The notes beneath the pieces are model-generated. The model was not told where the DNA came from and searched no databases. It worked only from the letters and a program-made list of their open reading frames with translations. Shown here one piece after another: positions 20,922 to 30,997 of a stretch of DNA of 64,000 bases. How positions within the stretch are numbered: position 1 is the stretch's first letter; each line of letters begins with the position of its first letter. Source of the DNA: Angomonas deanei (Eukaryota > Euglenozoa > Kinetoplastea > Trypanosomatida > Trypanosomatidae); the NCBI GenBank assembly GCA_903995115.1, contig LR877154.1:682001-746000 (forward strand). The letters run 5' to 3'. Position numbers and translations under genes: made by a program.

Positions 20922-21154
20922 CACACGCCCGTTCATACGTTTTGTTGCAAAATTAATATTCGCAGAGAACGAAGTGGTTGCCGCTTTCTCCACACCGAGT
21001 CGAACTCGTATTTGGTTCTTATACAATTGGGTGATTCTTTCCTTCTTTTGTTTTGTTTTTTATTTTAGCACAGCTGTGCTGTTCCCACTCCAAAACAGAT
21101 CATGCGTATACACTTTCTCTCTTTCGTGTCGTTATTTCATAGTGTAGTTCAATC

Positions 21155-22645
21155 ATGAGACAGATTAACCGAATCGCACCCCGTCGGCCATTCCACTCTC
21201 TTCTCTCACTATGGGGTATTCATCCGCTTTATTTCACCCGTCGTCCCTATGCAGACCAGTTTCCCACCTTCACCCCTCCCCGCTCCAACACACACGAAGG
21301 ATTGGCCTACGTACGTTGCCCCAAGTGCAGCCAGCTCCTTCACGTGCTGGATATGCTGACGCACATGACGAGCGCCCACAAGGAGGTGAGCGCGGCGCAC
21401 TGCAGGGCACTCTGTGAGGAGCGGGCGGCGCTGTACGAGGAACGGTTAGGTACCCCACTGGTACGGGAGGAGCGCTCCAAGGGCGACAGCTCGTGGGATG
21501 CATTGCCGACAGTGACGGCGGCGGGGTACGAGTGCAACTGGTGCGAGCAGCGGGTGCTGTGCCGGACCAGGGACGACTTCCTGCGACACGTTATTAAGGT
21601 ACACCCGCAACTAGACTTGGACGAGGTGGAGTCCCGTGTAGGGAACAAACCGCAGCGGTCAGCACCGAGTGAGGCGGCGCCACGACCGACTCGTCGTTTG
21701 CCTGGTGTGATGACAGTCCCTGAGTCTCCGTCAAAGCCCTTACGAAACCGAGAACAGCGGAGAGGGGTCACCATTCCCAAGTACCCGTCCGAGTCGCCCA
21801 TCGTAGCGATGGGGACATCGACAGGGGGTACGTTGGAGTTCCGAGAAGGGCACTTCCCCTGTGAGCTGTGCGGCAAGTGTTACCCCTCTGAGCTGATCCT
21901 ACTGCAGCACCTGGAGGGCCACCTGGACCCCGCGAAGAAGGAAGTGTCGCAGTACCACCGTGAGAAGGCGGCCGCGGAAGGCGCCCAAACACAGTCGTTC
22001 GCCCTGGTGTGTGACCTCTGCCCCGTCTCCAAGAAGGTGTACAACCTCCCCTCTAGTTTGTTCGCGCACATACGGTTCAAACACCCAGCCGAGGACGCGA
22101 GCTATCACGTGGATCGTCTGGTCAAGAAGTGCAAGTCCACCGAGGCCTTTCCTTGCGCCCTGTGCGGCAAAGTTTTCCCGACTGCCGCCGCACTTGAGAG
22201 CCACACGGTAGGGAAACACAAGGAAACCAACAACCCGGTGGTCCCAGGCGAGCAGTGGTGGTGCAACCTTTGTGAGAAAGGGTTCCTCACCAGCAGCGCC
22301 CTCCTCAGTCATTTGAGCTCCAAGCACCGTCAGCCACTGGAGCGCTTCCCCTGCCCAGCGTGCAAACGAGTCTTCTCCGACCGCTTCTCCCTCCGTGCGC
22401 ACATTTCACAGTCCCACGCGGAACTGGATGTGCCGGAGGTGATTTCCGCTACCGAGATCCGATGCAACAAGTGCAACAAGTTGTTTTTAGACCACCAAGG
22501 ACTGCACGACCATGAAGTACGGCACCACCACAAGGACCCCAGACTGCCTGCCAAGTCGTTTGAGGGGGCTAGCATTGTCCGTCAGGCGGTGGTGCGCCAA
22601 CTGAAGCGGAGTGGCGCCAAGAAGGAGGAGAAACCCCAACCATGA
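21155..22645 (+). CDS. Eight-finger C2H2 mitochondrial protein, likely the REH2 editing-helicase factor KH2F1
   Basis: 496 residues. A basic N-terminus (MRQINRIAPRRPFHSLLSLWG) looks like a mitochondrial presequence. Eight C2H2-type fingers follow at roughly residues 54, 126, 236, 287, 335, 371, 400 and 437. Examples are CPKCSQLLHV..HMTSAH, CELCGKCYPS..HLEGH, CALCGKVFPT..HTVGKH and CNKCNKLFLD..HEVRHH. A Pro/Arg-rich unstructured segment (about 165-225) separates fingers 2 and 3. In Trypanosoma brucei the REH2-associated factor H2F1 is a mitochondrial protein with eight predicted C2H2 fingers that joins the helicase REH2 to editing complexes. The count, the leader and the kinetoplastid setting fit that protein. 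A generic zinc-finger protein is the alternative. The final basic tail (KRSGAKKEEKPQP) is probably disordered. Confidence 0.7.
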   Translation: MRQINRIAPRRPFHSLLSLWGIHPLYFTRRPYADQFPTFTPPRSNTHEGLAYVRCPKCSQLLHVLDMLTHMTSAHKEVSAAHCRALCEERAALYEERLGTPLVREERSKGDSSWDALPTVTAAGYECNWCEQRVLCRTRDDFLRHVIKVHPQLDLDEVESRVGNKPQRSAPSEAAPRPTRRLPGVMTVPESPSKPLRNREQRRGVTIPKYPSESPIVAMGTSTGGTLEFREGHFPCELCGKCYPSELILLQHLEGHLDPAKKEVSQYHREKAAAEGAQTQSFALVCDLCPVSKKVYNLPSSLFAHIRFKHPAEDASYHVDRLVKKCKSTEAFPCALCGKVFPTAAALESHTVGKHKETNNPVVPGEQWWCNLCEKGFLTSSALLSHLSSKHRQPLERFPCPACKRVFSDRFSLRAHISQSHAELDVPEVISATEIRCNKCNKLFLDHQGLHDHEVRHHHKDPRLPAKSFEGASIVRQAVVRQLKRSGAKKEEKPQP

Positions 22646-22852
22646 CAGAAACATATGATAAGGCTGTTTTGGCCTTTTTCACAGCTTTGTATATTAATAA
22701 ACCATTTCATACGTTCTTTTGCAAACCTCACGGAACAAGCTGCAGCGTCTTTGTTTTTTTCTCTGTTTTAAAACATTCTTTTATTCTACTTCTTCTTTGT
22801 CAAAGAATTTTTTTTTAGGTTTTTTTTTATCTTTTCTCATACAAATTAGTCC

Positions 22853-25800
22853 ATGACAGCCGCTCCGTGGGAGTTGACGAGTGTCACCCCCATCTCCTCC
22901 GTCGGCGGCGTTAGCGCCATCGAGTTCGACCCCGAGCTGGAGCTGTTATGGGTGTGTGATATCTTTGGCAATCTCACTAGTTTTGTATGTCAATATCGCG
23001 AGGAGCTCATGTGGTCGGTGTACTCTTCTTTTTCGGTTTCCAATCGGGCCGTCTCCAATATATCTTTTCTCAATATTAACGGCGAGTATATGGTGACCCT
23101 CGCCGACAAGGAGTCTATTCGAGGGTTCAAGCGAGGTGGTATAGCAAAGATGTGTCTGCCCATCCCGACAGAGACGCAGAACCACATTGAACACTTTCAG
23201 GTAAATAGTAAGACCGGCGCCATGTACTTCAGCGGCAACGTTGGACTCACCCGGCTGGAGATCAAGGAAGGGGAGACCGTACACCAAACGGTGGAGTCCG
23301 GCGACTCCCCCATCAGTATGCTCCGTCAGAGTAACGAGTGGGTAGCGACGGGGTCTCCGCTGGGGAGTGTGGTGGTGCGAGAGGCGAAAGGGTTATCCAA
23401 GGTGGGCCAGATAGACGCCTTCCGGGGTCGTCTTCTGAATATGGCGGTGTTTGACAACAGCATCGCCGCCGCCTTTACGGAGAAGCACGGGTGTAGCGTC
23501 GTGAAGTTGTTTGATGTGCGCAAGTTGGATAAGGAAGTGAACACCGTCAGTGATATACCCTCTGCGAACATTCTTAGTCTGCAAAAGTACAAGAACCCCC
23601 ACGCGTCGTCGGTGGACACCCTCCTGTGCCTCACTCCGGAGCAGTTCCACGTACTGAGGGTCGACCAGGAGAAGCCCGTCTTTTCCTCTCCCGCCTTCGA
23701 CGTCCCCACCACTTGCTCCTCCGTATCGCAGTCGAACACGTGTCTGGCCATTGGAAACGAGAAGAATAGTTTTTCGGCGTGGTCCGGCCCAACCGGAAAG
23801 CCCGAAAAGGAGTTTGTCATGTGCGACGGGAAGCAACCCCCGAAGCCCAAGTCGCTCATTATTTCTCCCCACTGGCAAGGGACAGCGAAGGTCGACAGTG
23901 GGTACGACTACACCGCCGACGTGGACAAACTGGCCTCCAACTGGCCGGATGACAATTATATGGTGTTATCGGTCCCACAAAAACTGCGCTGCGTGACGAC
24001 GGAGAAGGGAAGCCACCCCAACCAGTGGGACTTCCAGCGGTACCATAGCTACATCACGGACCCCAAGGACAAGCTGCGTAACATTCTGCCCAACCCGTAT
24101 CCGTTCAACTCCATGCTAGGCAGCGATCCCTCCAAGGTGCACGGCCTGCTGATGGAGCTGCGGAAGCACCTGAAGCTGAAGCGCAATAAGAGTATCGTCG
24201 GGCCCACCAACGACTACTCCCCCTGTGAGGATGCCTCTCTCACGTGCTATAGTCTACAGCACCGCTTTGACTGGAAGAGCTGCAATGTGCTGCCACACAA
24301 GGTGATTGGTATTGACAATAGTTTCCCCGAGTGCTGGATGACCTCCACCCTGCAGTCCCTGTACCTCTGCCAGCCACCCCACTACCCTATCCGTAAGATC
24401 CTTCTGCGCTACTTGTGCTCGCGGGAGTTCTGTCTAGCGTGCGAGGTGTCGTTTGTCTTTGCTAACATGCTCACCACCGCCTCTAGTGCCTTGGGCCTAC
24501 AGGACGCAGCGCTCCCCCCGATCGTGCAGGTGGGTGACCTCATCCGCACCATGAAACAACTTCGCCCCTTCCAGATGTGTGAAATCTTTGAGCCACCCAA
24601 GTCCCGTGACGACGCCGTGGCCAAGATGCACCAGATGCAGCGGGTGCTCCTCAGCACGCTCGATCGCGACCTCCAGGACCAGCTGGCGTACCCCTTCCCG
24701 GACTGCCACATTCCTTCCGAGGACTACTGCAGCTCCATCCCAGCCCTCTTTGGTACTCAGTTCACGGGGAGGCAGATGGAGTCGCAATTCTTCTGGGATG
24801 TCCCCGGGTCGGCACTGAAGGTGGATGAAGGGCTACAACACTTGTTGAAACAGCTAGAGCAGCGATTCAATGGACAGGTGAACATCCAGAGTCTGCCGCC
24901 CATCATTGTGCTCCTCTTGAACCCCGAGCACAACAACCTTAAACCACCGCCCAGCCTGAAGATTTCCCACCACAACAGCAAGGCGGACTTTGAGTACGTG
25001 CTGAACAGTAATATTATCCACCTCGCCGACGACCCCGATGATGTCGGTAACTTTGTCAGCCACCAGCGCATCAAGGATGACGAGTTCGTGCTCGTCAATG
25101 ATTACAAGGTCACTAGTCTGCCGAAGCCCCCCGAGCGCAACATCCCCGCCACACGCCCGTACTCCGCCGTCATCTCCTTCTATGCCTTGAAGCACCTGGC
25201 CGCCCCCGGCTACGCCCAGAACGATGAGAACAAGGCCCCCAACATGTGGCACATCCTGGGCCCCTTGCTGATCAACGATATCTTTGCGCCGCCCATGCGC
25301 CTTTATGGTCCCCCGAAACAGATCTTCAAATCTCCGCTGAAGTCGTACGATGAAATTAAACCCGGAGACCTCATCGCCATTGATGCCGAATATGTGAAGT
25401 TGAAGTGGCCCCTCAAGGACAGCGAGTCCGAGTTCTTCTACCTCTCCAAAGGTCACATGGGACTGGCTAGGGTGAGCTGTCTCCTTAGTCAGCGTGACGG
25501 CGACGAGCGCACCATCATGGACGACTACGTCCACATCCCGGAGGAGATTGAGGACTACGTCACGCAGTACAGTGGTATCCACCCCGGCGACCTAGACCCC
25601 GCTACCTCCACCAAGTGCCTCACCTGCCTCAAGGCCACGTACCTCAAGCTGCGAGCGCTGGTAGACGGTGGCGTCACCTTCGTGGGGCACGGGCTGGGGC
25701 AGGACTTTAGGGTGTGCAACATTGCCGTGCCCAAGAAGCAGATCATCGACACCCTGGAGATCTTCCACAAGCCCAACGCCCGCTATCTGTCGCTTCGGTT

Positions 25801-26110
25801 TCTGGCCTACCACGTCTTGCGCGAGAATGTACAGGAGGATGAGCACGACTCCATCGAGGACGCCCGTACATCACTCCGGCTGTACCGCAAGTACGAGGAG
25901 CTGAAGGCACTTGGTAAGTTTGACGAGGTCCTCGACCTGCTCATGGCGAAGGGGGCGGAGTCTGGGTGGCAGGTGCCGGTCGCCTTCCAGGATACCCCGA
26001 TTAGTCCTTCCCTGATGGGCTCTCCAGTGTTCAAGGTGGATGAGGACGCCATGTCCGAGGCGGCGAAGCGAGTGTCCACGCCAGTGCCACGCGCGGGGGA
26101 GGATAATTAG
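22853..26110 (+). CDS. PAN2: PAN2 poly(A)-specific ribonuclease subunit
   Basis: 1085 residues. PAN2 is the catalytic half of the PAN2-PAN3 deadenylase, which starts cytoplasmic poly(A) shortening. The N-terminal about 330 residues form the WD40-like propeller. A linker follows (DYTADVDKLASNWPDDNYM), then an inactive ubiquitin-hydrolase-like domain from about residue 470 (IDNSFPECWMTSTLQSLYLC). The exonuclease domain has all DEDDh residues: Asp844 and Glu846 in AIDAEYV, Asp951 in GLGQDF, and His998 and Asp1003 in HDSIEDA. The domain order and length match yeast and human PAN2. The C-terminal 60 residues are low-complexity. The ATG at 22853 follows a T-rich tract and TTAG. I saw no PAN3 in the window. 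Confidence 0.95.
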   Translation: MTAAPWELTSVTPISSVGGVSAIEFDPELELLWVCDIFGNLTSFVCQYREELMWSVYSSFSVSNRAVSNISFLNINGEYMVTLADKESIRGFKRGGIAKMCLPIPTETQNHIEHFQVNSKTGAMYFSGNVGLTRLEIKEGETVHQTVESGDSPISMLRQSNEWVATGSPLGSVVVREAKGLSKVGQIDAFRGRLLNMAVFDNSIAAAFTEKHGCSVVKLFDVRKLDKEVNTVSDIPSANILSLQKYKNPHASSVDTLLCLTPEQFHVLRVDQEKPVFSSPAFDVPTTCSSVSQSNTCLAIGNEKNSFSAWSGPTGKPEKEFVMCDGKQPPKPKSLIISPHWQGTAKVDSGYDYTADVDKLASNWPDDNYMVLSVPQKLRCVTTEKGSHPNQWDFQRYHSYITDPKDKLRNILPNPYPFNSMLGSDPSKVHGLLMELRKHLKLKRNKSIVGPTNDYSPCEDASLTCYSLQHRFDWKSCNVLPHKVIGIDNSFPECWMTSTLQSLYLCQPPHYPIRKILLRYLCSREFCLACEVSFVFANMLTTASSALGLQDAALPPIVQVGDLIRTMKQLRPFQMCEIFEPPKSRDDAVAKMHQMQRVLLSTLDRDLQDQLAYPFPDCHIPSEDYCSSIPALFGTQFTGRQMESQFFWDVPGSALKVDEGLQHLLKQLEQRFNGQVNIQSLPPIIVLLLNPEHNNLKPPPSLKISHHNSKADFEYVLNSNIIHLADDPDDVGNFVSHQRIKDDEFVLVNDYKVTSLPKPPERNIPATRPYSAVISFYALKHLAAPGYAQNDENKAPNMWHILGPLLINDIFAPPMRLYGPPKQIFKSPLKSYDEIKPGDLIAIDAEYVKLKWPLKDSESEFFYLSKGHMGLARVSCLLSQRDGDERTIMDDYVHIPEEIEDYVTQYSGIHPGDLDPATSTKCLTCLKATYLKLRALVDGGVTFVGHGLGQDFRVCNIAVPKKQIIDTLEIFHKPNARYLSLRFLAYHVLRENVQEDEHDSIEDARTSLRLYRKYEELKALGKFDEVLDLLMAKGAESGWQVPVAFQDTPISPSLMGSPVFKVDEDAMSEAAKRVSTPVPRAGEDN

Positions 26111-26465
26111 AAGAAAAGACCCTTTGTGATGTCGTACGGATAGAGTTTTTAAGGATAAGTGTGAGTGTATGATATGCAACCCACATTGAGTTTTAAGTAG
26201 TGTTTTTTTTTTATTGTATTTCATTTTCATTCAGTAAATACACAATAACCAATCTATATATATAAAAAAAATAAAGCAAATTAACAAAAATATTATAACC
26301 ATAAAAAAAAAAAAAAAAATGCCGATCCCACTGACATTTTGTGCTATTTGTCGTAGTGTCAAGTAATATTACTTTATATTTTTCACTTTTTTCTTGCACC
26401 TCTCCCTTTTTCTTTTAGTATCCTTTTACGGTAAAAAGTAAACATCACAAAAGAAGGATTACGAA
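26111..26465 (+). other. Intergenic region between PAN2 and a conserved unknown gene
   Basis: No gene is seen. There is an A17 run at 26303-26319 on the + strand and T8-T9 runs. The tract TTTTTTCTTGCACCTCTC..TTTTAG has AG at 26417-26418, a likely acceptor 48 bases before ATG 26466. Confidence 0.6.
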
Positions 26466-28184
26466 ATGGCGGTACGACGCAAGTCTCTCACCCCTGTCCC
26501 CCCGAATGCCCCAAAGTACGCCGACACGTACAAGTCTCGGTCTGGGGTGACGGTGGCCTACGCCAACGACCGCACCAAGCGGCACATTGTCGAGGAGGAT
26601 GGTCTCTGCACCGCCTTCTACCAATATCTTCACAAGAGCGTGAAAGGGAAGGAGAACCGTCTGTCGTCTATTCTGATCCCTGAGACCGTCACCTACGAGC
26701 ACAACTTCCCCCGTGCCTGGTATGCGTACGACACGGAGAATAATGAAATCATCCAGCGGCCCAGCCGCATGCTGGACGCCCAGACTATCTACGAGTGGTT
26801 CTCCCAGCCGCAGAAAGGGTGTCCGCTGGTGGCGCAGTTCTACTACGCCACGGTACCGGTGGAGGAGGAGTGGGAGGACATACTAGCACCGTATGAACGA
26901 CGCAGCCGAACGTACGAGGGACAGACACTCACCTACATTGAATTCTTCTCTGCGGATCTGCTGCACAAATTTCTGTTTCAGACCCCCCGCAAACCTGACG
27001 GTGCACTGCAGGCGTTTGTCTCTCCCAAAGGAGACGGTTCTAGTCGACGTAACTTCCAGCTGCAGGTGCTGTGGTCCCCGCTGATGACGACCGTGTACAA
27101 GCGCACGAACCACTCCCGCCTCGACGATCATGGGGTCCCTCTGGCCATGCGGGCCTCTAGTTACGACGGCCCCGCGTACCTTAGCGAGGAAACCCTCGTC
27201 GCCGATGAGACCAAGCGCCAGCTGACCAGTCTCTGCAACGACATTGTGGAGCATTTCTATGACACGGAGAAGAAGCGCATCACGCGTCTCAATTTATTTT
27301 TCAAAACAGATGACAATAACAGAATGTGGTTGCTATGGTGTAGTTCTATTCGGGTAGGGGCAGACTCCCTCCACCCCAGCACACTGGAAGTGCCGGTGCG
27401 CCTCGACATGCGGACAGAGATTATCAACGACGGTGCCACGTCCCTCGAAAAGATGAAGCTACGCCGCCGCCGTCAGAAGAACTTGTTGGCACTGGACTAT
27501 GAGCTGTTCGAGGTGTCGAGGGACTTGGAGTTCTCCCTCTCCGTGAACGCGTCCCACAAGCGGCAGGCGAAGGCGCTCGGCCTCAAGGGTCTACCAGAGC
27601 TGATGATGGGCGACGACCCCAAGGACCCACGGTGTAACGCCCGTCATCCACTGCACCCTGCCTTCATGACGGTGTGCGAGCCGGAGGACGCCATCGTGAA
27701 CGCCGACTCCATTGGCCGCTCACCCGAGACGCTTGTCTGCGAGGAGGACGACGAGGTGTCCGACGGGCTCTACCAGGCCACCCCTGAGGAGCGCGTAAAG
27801 GCGGAGCTGGTTGCCCTCGCAATGGATGCGTGGTACGAGGTGTACTCCACGACCCTCTCCGACCACCCCGAGGTGATGCCGACGACCAAGGTGGAGCTGG
27901 CCTCCCCGCTGCTCGAAATCCTCGACGAGGAGGAACTGCAGCAGTTGGCGGAGCTGTTAGGAATCCAGGAGGCGTCTGACCGGGAGGAGGCCCCGCTGCC
28001 GGCCGCTGCTAACACGCGGCTGTACGTGGCGGTCCCCTACCTCGTGAGTCCCGGTCGTCGTCTCGACCGCCCATCGTCGCAGGTGGAGGCGGATATAAAG
28101 AGCTTCTTTGACGATCTGTTCCACACTAGAGGCATTGCCATTCTCCGCGCTTGTTTAGAGAAACACTCCCTGTATTTTTCGTAA
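26466..28184 (+). CDS. Conserved protein of unknown function, 572 residues
   Basis: I do not recognise the family. The protein is soluble, with no signal peptide and no membrane span. The segment ITRLNLFFKTDDNNRMWLLWC (about 275-295) is strongly hydrophobic and beta-rich. It is framed by helical, charged stretches such as EKMKLRRRRQKN, suggesting a compact alpha/beta domain between about 30 and 340. The C-terminal half is acidic (EEDDEVSD, DEEELQQLAELLG) and probably helical, ending with a short conserved-looking block SFFDDLFHTRGIAIL. Codon use and GC match the neighbours. A flagellum-associated protein is possible, but nothing in the sequence proves it. Confidence 0.75.
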   Translation: MAVRRKSLTPVPPNAPKYADTYKSRSGVTVAYANDRTKRHIVEEDGLCTAFYQYLHKSVKGKENRLSSILIPETVTYEHNFPRAWYAYDTENNEIIQRPSRMLDAQTIYEWFSQPQKGCPLVAQFYYATVPVEEEWEDILAPYERRSRTYEGQTLTYIEFFSADLLHKFLFQTPRKPDGALQAFVSPKGDGSSRRNFQLQVLWSPLMTTVYKRTNHSRLDDHGVPLAMRASSYDGPAYLSEETLVADETKRQLTSLCNDIVEHFYDTEKKRITRLNLFFKTDDNNRMWLLWCSSIRVGADSLHPSTLEVPVRLDMRTEIINDGATSLEKMKLRRRRQKNLLALDYELFEVSRDLEFSLSVNASHKRQAKALGLKGLPELMMGDDPKDPRCNARHPLHPAFMTVCEPEDAIVNADSIGRSPETLVCEEDDEVSDGLYQATPEERVKAELVALAMDAWYEVYSTTLSDHPEVMPTTKVELASPLLEILDEEELQQLAELLGIQEASDREEAPLPAAANTRLYVAVPYLVSPGRRLDRPSSQVEADIKSFFDDLFHTRGIAILRACLEKHSLYFS

Positions 28185-28533
28185 TCCTGCATAGATACCA
28201 AGGAGGCATGACGAACACGAAAAGGCGCCGGTGTACAGGCATTAGTAGACGAAAAGAAATATTCCGTTTCTTTTTTTTTTTTAGATTCGCGTTTTTTCAT
28301 TTTTGTTTTTGTTGTCACTAGAAATGACATTTTACTAGAATTTTTAGACTATAAATGAACAAAACAGCAACATAGTATATCTCCAGAACTCTTTTTTTCG
28401 GTCTTCTCCCAGGACACCTGAAGTGCATTTGCCGCTGCATCATTCTTTTTATTTCCCCTTAATTTCTTTATTTTTGTGTGTTTCCTGTTTTCGATCCACC
28501 AAAAGCAGTAGACATAGAAAACGTAGTTTACCA
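28185..28533 (+). other. Intergenic region upstream of the mitochondrial carrier
   Basis: No gene is seen. A T12 run lies near 28271 and CTTTTTTTCGGTCTTCTCCCAG has AG at 28411-28412. A second T-rich tract precedes AAAAGCAG at about 28506. The frame upstream of ATG 28534 is open but has no ATG. Confidence 0.55.
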
Positions 28534-29553
28534 ATGCATCACTCTTCCTTCCGGACGGTGACCCCTTATTCAAACCCCTTGGAGAGGCGGTCCGGCTACA
28601 CAGAGTCCCGTCTGACCACGGGAGAGCATTTATCGGTGATTGGTGCCGTGTCACTCTTTTGCACCGCCGCGGCACGTCCCATCACCAAACTAGATCAATT
28701 TTACTTTCTTAGTGATATCCCTGGCGAGAGCAATCGAATCTACTTAGCCGATAAGCGGGCGCACTTGTTCAAGACGCTGTTTGAAACCAGATGGTTCAGC
28801 GGTACCCGGTTTATCCCCACCGTCCTTGATAATGCGTTCCTGCTGGCCGTCTACGCCTCCCTGCATGCGTCTCTTCCGGGGGGAGAGGTGGGGAAAGGGT
28901 TCCTGGCTGGAGGGCTCACAGGACTGACCATGTCGGTGGTGCACCACCCTTTCGATGTGCTCCGTGCCACCGCAGACGCCAGACAAGGACCGCGGCTCTT
29001 CACTGGTCCATGGGATGTGCTCAAGACCGCCCTGAAGGAGCGTCCTGCGGTGCTGTTAGGATTGTATAAAGGGTTCGCCATGAACGGTATGAGCACCTCG
29101 CTGCGCTATTCAACCCAATTCGGCGTGTACAATGCCTTGCGGTACGACGGCGTGTACCGACACCCACTCGTCCTCTTCGCGTACTGCCACATGGGCGCTT
29201 TTCTCGGTATGCTCATCCAATACCCCTTTTTAGCCATTAAACAACAACTCCGGATTGTGAATTCCCTCAATGGTGGCAAATACCCGCACAACTACCGCTC
29301 CTACATTTCGCAGGTGAAGCGGCAGCATGGGGTAACCAAGCTGTTCGAAGGCTTCTTCACCGGTAAACCCGTGCTGAACGCCGTCCCACCAGCCCTCTTG
29401 ATGACCCTCTACGATATTGGGGTCCGGCGGTACACGGAGTATCTCCACCCTGAACTGCGCACGGTGGCGACCCCGGAGCAGTCTCTGATGCACATCAAGT
29501 CCCCTTCCTACCCCGTCACAGATTCTAGTTATGAGTTTACACCGAGGCGCTGA
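28534..29553 (+). CDS. Mitochondrial carrier family (SLC25-like) protein
   Basis: 339 residues. Carrier signatures are seen in HHPFDVLRA (about residues 138-146), a Px[D/E]xx[R/K] motif at the end of an odd-numbered helix. A degenerate second copy is QYPFLAIKQQL (about 228-238). Gly-rich helix pairs such as GKGFLAGGLTGLTMSVV and YKGFAMNGMSTSLRYSTQFG fit the repeated fold. The third repeat is hard to see, and the first about 70 residues are atypical. The substrate cannot be read from the sequence. It should sit in the mitochondrial inner membrane; a peroxisomal/glycosomal carrier is the alternative. The ATG at 28534 follows AAAAGCAG. Confidence 0.75.
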   Translation: MHHSSFRTVTPYSNPLERRSGYTESRLTTGEHLSVIGAVSLFCTAAARPITKLDQFYFLSDIPGESNRIYLADKRAHLFKTLFETRWFSGTRFIPTVLDNAFLLAVYASLHASLPGGEVGKGFLAGGLTGLTMSVVHHPFDVLRATADARQGPRLFTGPWDVLKTALKERPAVLLGLYKGFAMNGMSTSLRYSTQFGVYNALRYDGVYRHPLVLFAYCHMGAFLGMLIQYPFLAIKQQLRIVNSLNGGKYPHNYRSYISQVKRQHGVTKLFEGFFTGKPVLNAVPPALLMTLYDIGVRRYTEYLHPELRTVATPEQSLMHIKSPSYPVTDSSYEFTPRR

Positions 29554-29801
29554 GGGAGAGGTGCCGACTACCACTTGTTTCACAACCTAATGATAATCCA
29601 TGCTCTCCACTATTTTAGTGAATTGTACAAAAACTAAAATGAGCTTTTATGATGGACCTTGATTCTTCTTCTACTGCCGTTTCTCTTTTTCTTCTCTCCA
29701 TAGTAAGCCGAATACCTAACATCCGAGGGAAAGAGCGGAGAAGTCGATATATATATTTTGCAAACCCACACCCACACAAAACTAGTAGACCGCCGCTTTT
29801 C

Positions 29802-30608
29802 ATGAATTTCATAAAAAGTGCGCTTTCCGATGTAAAGTTAAAATACAAAATATCGCGTGTCTGCAACGAGGCCATTAGCAGCAAGGGAACCAGTAATGCC
29901 CCTTGCTTCGGGGAGTGTGTGCGGCTAGGGGACACCTACCCCGATTTAGTCCTCAACTTTATTCGTGATAATCTTTCCTACTCCCACCCGGAAGGGGCCG
30001 GCGGCACCATTCGCCTCTTAGAATTTTTAGTGTCCACCTGCAACTATACGCTTCACACCGCCCTAGCAGCCCACACGCAGCTCCAGGAGCGTCTCCTCTC
30101 GCTAGCGATCCGCCGTGTCACCGACCCCGCGCACCGCGCCGTGCAGCGACAGGCACGGCTGACCCTGCTCGAGTGGTCCCGGACGTTCGCCCACGACAGC
30201 CACCTAGAGAAGTTATCTAAGCTAGCGAGGGTGTACGAGGAGCGGACGGGGAAGAACCTCATGCGTAGTATTAACATTCAGTCCAAGAAGGTGGCCTTCA
30301 AGGAGGTGACCGCGCAGGACATCATTCCGATCAGCCCCAAGGAGCGACCAGGCACCATGAGTTCCACGAGCAAGCCCACGTCCCTCGCCTTCACCGCGGA
30401 GGTGTGGCCGTGCCCGGTGTGCAACTACCTCAACGCGCCCTCTGCCAAGAAGTGCGCCTCGTGCGATACCCTTCACATTGTCACCGCCCACCACGTGAAC
30501 CCCAATGGTGAGAATGGACTGACCAAGAAGAAACCACACAAGACGAACATTGGAGACACCATTACCTTAGCGGAAATTGAACAATACTGCAAGAAGGAAA
30601 AACTCTAG
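29802..30608 (+). CDS. VHS/ENTH-type domain plus RanBP2-type zinc finger protein
   Basis: 268 residues. Residues 1-150 are an all-helical VHS/ENTH-like domain: FIKSALSDVKLKYKISRVCNEA, then LEFLVSTCNYTLH and EWSRTFAHD. Such domains sit on endosomal or clathrin-coated membranes and can bind ubiquitin or phosphoinositides. Near residue 205 is a RanBP2/NZF-type finger, WPCPVCNYLNAPSAKKCASC, with the W-x-C-x2-C-x10-C-x2-C pattern. Many of these fingers bind ubiquitin. Together they suggest an adaptor for ubiquitinated cargo, which is inference. An upstream ATG pair at 29649 is in frame, but likely splice acceptors (about 29702 and 29784) fall after it, so ATG 29802 is chosen. Confidence 0.75.
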   Translation: MNFIKSALSDVKLKYKISRVCNEAISSKGTSNAPCFGECVRLGDTYPDLVLNFIRDNLSYSHPEGAGGTIRLLEFLVSTCNYTLHTALAAHTQLQERLLSLAIRRVTDPAHRAVQRQARLTLLEWSRTFAHDSHLEKLSKLARVYEERTGKNLMRSINIQSKKVAFKEVTAQDIIPISPKERPGTMSSTSKPTSLAFTAEVWPCPVCNYLNAPSAKKCASCDTLHIVTAHHVNPNGENGLTKKKPHKTNIGDTITLAEIEQYCKKEKL

Positions 30609-30997
30609 GATACGAAGGTGTGTATGGAAAATACTTACGCATATCGGTGAAGCTGGAGAACTACTTGTTTTCCCTTTCACGCGCTAATGGAACTCAAGGC
30701 AAAAAATAATAATTATCGTTTTCTGAATACGTTCTTTTTTATTTTGTTTTATCTTCATTTTGTGTTATTCTTCCCGAAATCTGTACACTAATTCATTTTA
30801 TATACCGATCTATGAAAAAAAAAAAAAAAAAAAGACAAACCGTCATACCGTACCATTTGTGCTCTATATTCACTATCGTCACTGTCTTAAGTATGTTTTT
30901 TTTTGTATGATTGGTAGTAACTGCACAGCCGTAAATACGTTCCCATCGAATGAATGCATAATAAAACTTCTCTTCCTCCCATTCTCTTCACGTTTCA
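30609..30997 (+). other. Intergenic region with A19 run
   Basis: No gene is seen. It holds an A19 run at 30815-30833, a T9 run, and a possible acceptor TTGTATGATTGGTAG with AG at 30916-30917. A final pyrimidine stretch (CTTCTCTTCCTCCCATTCTC) lies just before ATG 30998. Confidence 0.55.

Noticed and set aside
20908-21147. Open frame of 79 residues between ATG4 and the zinc-finger gene
   Set aside because: It overlaps the ATG4 stop region and consists mainly of T-tract sequence; more likely UTR.
24854-25582. Minus-strand open frame of 242 residues
   Set aside because: Antisense to the PAN2 exonuclease region, which is clearly the coding strand.
29649-29801. Longer start for the VHS protein
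   Set aside because: The extra residues precede candidate acceptors near 29702 and 29784 and do not fit the beginning of a VHS fold.
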